Source: Planctomycetaceae bacterium (lineage in GTDB: Bacteria; Planctomycetota; Phycisphaerae; Phycisphaerales; SM1A02). Taken from it: 64,000 nucleotides of DNA. Every line of letters begins with the position of its first letter. The stretch's first letter is position 1. A program made the translations under genes and the position numbers. Under the pieces are notes generated by a model. It was given only the letters and a program-made list of their open reading frames with translations. It was not told the DNA's origin and searched no databases. The stretch is from the NCBI GenBank assembly GCA_947490615.1, contig CANLHK010000001.1, positions 434,001-498,000 of the forward strand, written 5' to 3'. Positions 60,832-64,000 of the stretch are shown piece by piece.

Positions 60832-61284
60832 TTACTTCGCTGCCTCGGCGCACGAGCCGCCTGCAGCCTCGATCTTGCTTTTGGCGCTGGCGCTGAACGC
60901 CGCCGCCGTCACGGTGAGCTTCTTCTTGAGCTCGCCGGTGCCGAGCACCTTCAGACCGAGCTTGGCGTTCGGGATCATGCCCAACTTCACGAGCACTTCG
61001 ATGTCGACGATCGCGCCGTCCTTGAAGTGCTTGTCGAGGTCGCGGACATTGATGACGTAGTAGTCCGTGCGGAAGCCCGCATTGGAGAAGCCGCGCTTGG
61101 GGAAGCGACGGGCAAAGGGAGTCGCGCCGCCTGCGTAGGCGGGACGGCTCGTCCAACCAGCGCGGCTCTTCGCACCCTTGTGACCGCGACCGGAGGTGCC
61201 GCCACGACCGCTGCCTTCGCCGCGACCAACGCGACGACTCTTCTTGTGCGGACCAACCTTCGCAGTGATGTCTTGGATCATCAT
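60832..61284 (-). CDS. rplO: 50S ribosomal protein uL15
   Basis: uL15 of 150 aa: KKSRRVGRGEGSGRGGTSGR near the start, then RPAYAGGATPFARRFPKRGF, VKLGMIPNAKLGLKVLGTGE and LTVTAAAFSASAKSKIEAAG. GGAGAG lies eight bases before an ATGATG pair; I take the first ATG (61284). The gap to uS5 is too short (123 bases) for uL30. Confidence 0.95.
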   Translation of the reverse strand: MMIQDITAKVGPHKKSRRVGRGEGSGRGGTSGRGHKGAKSRAGWTSRPAYAGGATPFARRFPKRGFSNAGFRTDYYVINVRDLDKHFKDGAIVDIEVLVKLGMIPNAKLGLKVLGTGELKKKLTVTAAAFSASAKSKIEAAGGSCAEAAK

Positions 61285-61407
61285 GACTGAAGCTCTCCAG
61301 AACAGCGGTTCGAACCGCTGGGGAATCACAGGCTCACTTCGGACGATTGTGCTGCTCTTTCGCAGAGCTCAGCGCTGATCGACCACGCACACTTCAAACA
61401 CTCGCCA

Positions 61408-62142
61408 TCAACCGGCCGACGGGGCAGCCGGAGCGGCGGGAGCTGCGGGAGCTGCGGGAGCTGCCTCAGCCTCTGGCGCACGACGCGGGCCACTTCCACC
61501 GCGGTATCCACCACCGCCACCACCGCGCGGACCACCGCGACCACCACGACGATTCTCTTCGCCGACGGTGTTCTTCGGTGCAGCCATGCGCTCGCCACCC
61601 TTGGACTGCGGCATGAATGCCATGCCGCGCTTGATCGCCACTTCGACGGCGGTTTCAGGAAGTTGAACGCCGCGAAGCGCCTCAACCTGTTGACGGCTGC
61701 GCACGGTTCCGAGCGCGTCCATCGTGGCCTTGACCACGTTCTTTGGATTGCTCGAGCCATACACCTTGGTGAGGCAGTCCTGCACGCCGATCATTTCGAG
61801 CACCGCGCGCACTGCGGCACCAGCGATGACGCCAGTACCAGGCGCTGCGGGCATGAGCTTCACCGTCGTGGCGCCGAAGCGACCGACGACAAGGTGAGGA
61901 ATCGTCTTGCCCTGCAGCTGGAAAGTCGACATCTTGCGACGGCCTTCCTTCTGCGCCTTCTCGATGGCTTGAGGCACCTGGTTGCTCTTGGCATAGCCGA
62001 CGCCCGAGCGACCGTGACGGTCGCCGACGACGACCATCGCCGAGAAGCTAAATCGACGACCGCCTGCGACGGTCGAGGAGGTGCGATAGACGCCGACCGT
62101 AGTCGACTCGATGGATGAGGATTCGTCGATGATCTCTGCCAT
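61408..62142 (-). CDS. rpsE: 30S ribosomal protein uS5 with RG/AP-rich tail
   Basis: uS5 of 244 aa; common length is about 166. Core: [60 protein letters not shown] and [16 protein letters not shown]. From about residue 188 the tail has arginine-glycine repeats ([20 protein letters not shown]) and then an Ala/Pro run. Such a tail is not needed for ribosome assembly in other bacteria and may bind RNA. No uL30 gene follows. Confidence 0.95.
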   Translation of the reverse strand: MAEIIDESSSIESTTVGVYRTSSTVAGGRRFSFSAMVVVGDRHGRSGVGYAKSNQVPQAIEKAQKEGRRKMSTFQLQGKTIPHLVVGRFGATTVKLMPAAPGTGVIAGAAVRAVLEMIGVQDCLTKVYGSSNPKNVVKATMDALGTVRSRQQVEALRGVQLPETAVEVAIKRGMAFMPQSKGGERMAAPKNTVGEENRRGGRGGPRGGGGGGYRGGSGPRRAPEAEAAPAAPAAPAAPAAPSAG

Positions 62143-62202
62143 AGCGTGTCCCAGTCTTCAATCGTCTGGCGCGTCAAAGCGCCACGACGGGAGTGGATTC
62201 GA

Positions 62203-62574
62203 TCAGAACTGCAGTCCAGCTTCGCGCGCACCATCGGCGAGAGCCTTGACGCGACCGTGATAGAGGTAACCGTTGCGGTCGAAGACAACCTTCGAGACGC
62301 CCTTCTCCTTGGCGCGCGCTGCGACAAGCTTGCCGACGGCGGTCGCCTCGTTCATCTTGGCGCCCTTGGTCGCTGGATCGGCCGCGAAACCCTTGTCGCG
62401 CGTGCTGGCCGCGGCGAGAGTCTTGCCCGTGAGGTCGTCGATCACCTGTGCGTACACATGGTTGAGCGAGCGAAAGACGGAAAGGCGTGGACGGTCGGGG
62501 AGTCCGAGGATGTCCTTGCGGATGCCCTGCTTGCGGCGGGCTCGACGGACGCGCTTGTTGGTCGTGCGATTCAT
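62203..62574 (-). CDS. rplR: 50S ribosomal protein uL18
   Basis: uL18 of 123 aa, binds 5S r[64 protein letters not shown] at the end. GAAGG before the ATG at 62574; the upstream extension has no family likeness. Confidence 0.96.
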   Translation of the reverse strand: MNRTTNKRVRRARRKQGIRKDILGLPDRPRLSVFRSLNHVYAQVIDDLTGKTLAAASTRDKGFAADPATKGAKMNEATAVGKLVAARAKEKGVSKVVFDRNGYLYHGRVKALADGAREAGLQF

Positions 62575-62662
62575 GGTTAGCTGCCTTCTTACTGGGTGAG
62601 AATCGAAGAGTGCGATACCGATCGAAGGACCGCGGCGAACCGCCAGTCCAACGAGTGCGGCA

Positions 62663-63232
62663 TCAGCCGCCCGTCGCCTTGCCTTGCTTACGGATGATGG
62701 TCTCGCCAAAATACTTGATGCCCTTGCCGTTGTATGGCTCAGGCTTGCGCTGCGAACGGATCATGGCGGCGAACTCGCCGACGCGCTGACGGTCCGCACC
62801 GCTGATGGTCACGAAGATGCCGCCTTCGGTCACGATGTCGACCTTGACGCCTGCTGGGACATTGAGCGAGATCGTGTCGGCGTAGCCAAGCTTGAGATCA
62901 AGCTTCTTGCCGACGGCCTTGACGGAGTAACCGACTCCGACGACCTCAAGCTTCTCCGAGTAGCCCTCGGTGACGCCCTTGATGCAGTTGTTGATGTTGG
63001 CGCGCGTGGTACCCCAGAACGCGCGGCGGTTGCCCTCGTCGATGCGCGCCATGTCGGTGGAGCAGACAATCTGTCGCTCCTTCTCGTTCCAGGCGACGGA
63101 GACCTCGGGGCGATACGCGACCTTGAGGGTCTCGCCCTTGGGTCCGGTGATCGCGACTTCGCGGGTGCTTGCGTTCACGGCGACCTTGCAGCTGCCGGGG
63201 ACGAGGATGGGCTTCTTACCGATGCGGGACAT
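62663..63232 (-). CDS. rplF: 50S ribosomal protein uL6
   Basis: uL6 of 189 aa, near the L7/L12 stalk: [20 protein letters not shown], the [11 protein letters not shown] loop, [20 protein letters not shown] and [25 protein letters not shown] stands before the ATG. Between rpsH and rplR. Confidence 0.97.
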   Translation of the reverse strand: MSRIGKKPILVPGSCKVAVNASTREVAITGPKGETLKVAYRPEVSVAWNEKERQIVCSTDMARIDEGNRRAFWGTTRANINNCIKGVTEGYSEKLEVVGVGYSVKAVGKKLDLKLGYADTISLNVPAGVKVDIVTEGGIFVTISGADRQRVGEFAAMIRSQRKPEPYNGKGIKYFGETIIRKQGKATGG

Positions 63233-63295
63233 GGCTGGCTCCTGCGGACTATGCACTCTGAAACACACGAATTGCAGACGCGTGTGGATGGGATT

Positions 63296-63694
63296 TCAGC
63301 AGACGGTTGCGACCACTTCGCCGCCGACGCGCAACTCGCGCGCCCGGCGGTCGGACATGATGCCACTGCTCGTCGAGACGATCGAGATGCCGAGGCCTTG
63401 CAGCGGACGAGGCAGAGCCCCGACCGCTGAATAGCTGCGGCAACCTGAGGTCGAGACGCGGCGGATTTCGTTGATGATGTTTTCGCCGCGCGTTCCATAC
63501 TTCAGCGCGAGGCGAATGATGCCCTGGCGGCCGTCAGCAATACACTCGAAACTCGAGATGTAGCCTTCGTCCTTGAGCACGCCAGCCACGCCGCGGTTGA
63601 GCTTGTTGCTGAGTACGACGACGGACTTCTCGCGATTCCGCACGGCGTTGCGGATGCGGGTGAGCATGTCGGCGGTGAGATCTTGAACGGACAT
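63296..63694 (-). CDS. rpsH: 30S ribosomal protein uS8
   Basis: uS8 of 132 aa: VQDLTADMLTRIRNAVRNRE, VLSNKLNRGVAGVLKDEGYI, LKYGTRGENIINEIRRVSTS and SIVSTSSGIMSDRRARELRV. AGGAGCC stands before the ATG. In other bacteria it represses its operon by binding mRNA; no such hairpin was identified by eye. Confidence 0.97.
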   Translation of the reverse strand: MSVQDLTADMLTRIRNAVRNREKSVVVLSNKLNRGVAGVLKDEGYISSFECIADGRQGIIRLALKYGTRGENIINEIRRVSTSGCRSYSAVGALPRPLQGLGISIVSTSSGIMSDRRARELRVGGEVVATVC

Positions 63695-63765
63695 TTCGTT
63701 TGGCTCCTGCGTCCCTGCGCGAATGCGCGGGCAGCGTCAATCTGATTCGGTTCGTTCGGGTTCGG

Positions 63766-63951
63766 TCACCAACTGGCCTTGCGCATGCCGGGGATCATCC
63801 CCTGCAGCGCCAGCTCACGAAGCATGTGACGGCAAATGCGGAACTTGCGGTACACACCGCGCTTGCGCCCCGTGATCTCGCAGCGAACTTCCGCTCGGCT
63901 GCTGAACTTCGGCTTGCGCTTCATCTTGTTAAAGGTTCGCGTGCTGGCCAT
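63766..63951 (-). CDS. rpsN: 30S ribosomal protein uS14, short form with broken zinc site
   Basis: uS14 of 61 aa, the length of the zinc-binding (type Z) form: VRCEITGRKRGVYRKFRICR and then HMLRELALQGMIPGMRKASW. The type Z ribbon needs Cys at four places (CxxC and CxxC). Here the second Cys of the first pair is Thr (CEIT) and the second Cys of the second pair is Met (CRHM), so only two of four remain. The upstream gene, presumably rplE, is not yet in view; the last 49 bases of the window stay open in all three minus frames. Confidence 0.95.
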   Translation of the reverse strand: MASTRTFNKMKRKPKFSSRAEVRCEITGRKRGVYRKFRICRHMLRELALQGMIPGMRKASW

Positions 63952-64000
63952 AGGTGGTTCGATCCGTTTCTTTCTTGCTTCTGACTGACCGCGCGGTGTT

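Noticed and set aside
1-64000. CRISPR array, insertion sequence, prophage or attachment site
   Set aside because: No regularly spaced repeats, no transposase or integrase motifs, and gene content is housekeeping or envelope throughout.

Overview
The window is GC-rich bacterial chromosome, gene-dense on both strands, with no phage, insertion sequence, CRISPR or tRNA gene that I can see. Several traits point to Planctomycetota, most likely class Phycisphaerae. A secreted protein ends in a dockerin-like pair of calcium loops of the form DFNSDG...ADLSILLNGWG. A glycine-rich orphan secretin-N-like protein, ThrRS and bL17 with large insertions, and a ribosomal operon lacking rpmD and rpsD fit the same assignment. 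It is made by recognition only; no search or GC calculation was run.

Layout. 1-1518 is the 3' part of rpsA. 1809-9964 holds secreted and membrane proteins (an unknown secreted protein, an STN-like Gly-rich protein, an MFS carrier, a GT39-like membrane protein, a MacB-type permease). 9983-12511 is a hybrid-free sensor kinase, its overlapping membrane partner and a divergent zinc-ribbon protein. 12574-18461 is mainly RNA and translation housekeeping (trmB, an esterase, rsfS, rpsU, a NYN RNase, pdxH, rsmJ). rsmJ ends an operon with cystathionine beta-synthase and a gamma-lyase (18458-21125), which together make the reverse transsulfuration route. 22179-32541 is an eight-gene operon built around an ExbB/TolQ-ExbD/TolR motor plus a membrane-anchored von Willebrand A protein and large secreted helical proteins. 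I recognise no named system there; it is the best candidate for something undescribed.

32718-36893 is translation and nucleotide related: pyrH and frr placed divergently instead of in tandem, then nrdR and thrS, also divergent. 37338-41911 are two large secreted proteins. 42205-42888 is infC starting at ATT. 43171-51278 is a full arginine regulon, argR-argC-argB-argF-argG-argH-argJ, in which ArgH carries a C-terminal N-acetylglutamate-synthase-type GNAT domain. A chemoreceptor (51434-53602) and pheS follow. 54760-63951 (minus strand) is the distal spc/alpha ribosomal operon: rpsN, rpsH, rplF, rplR, rpsE, rplO, secY, map, infA, rpmJ, rpsM, rpsK, rpoA, rplQ. bL36 and uS14 have both lost zinc ligands.

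Expression signals. At least nine first genes have a -10-like hexamer (TACACT, TATCCT, TAGAAT, TAGAGT, TCGAAT) ending only 6-9 nt before the start codon, which predicts leaderless mRNAs. Internal operon genes use ordinary AGGA/GGAG Shine-Dalgarno sites or 4-nt ATGA/GTGA overlaps. Convergent gene pairs often meet stop-to-stop with no room for a terminator. Positions and start choices below are from reading the sequence by eye.
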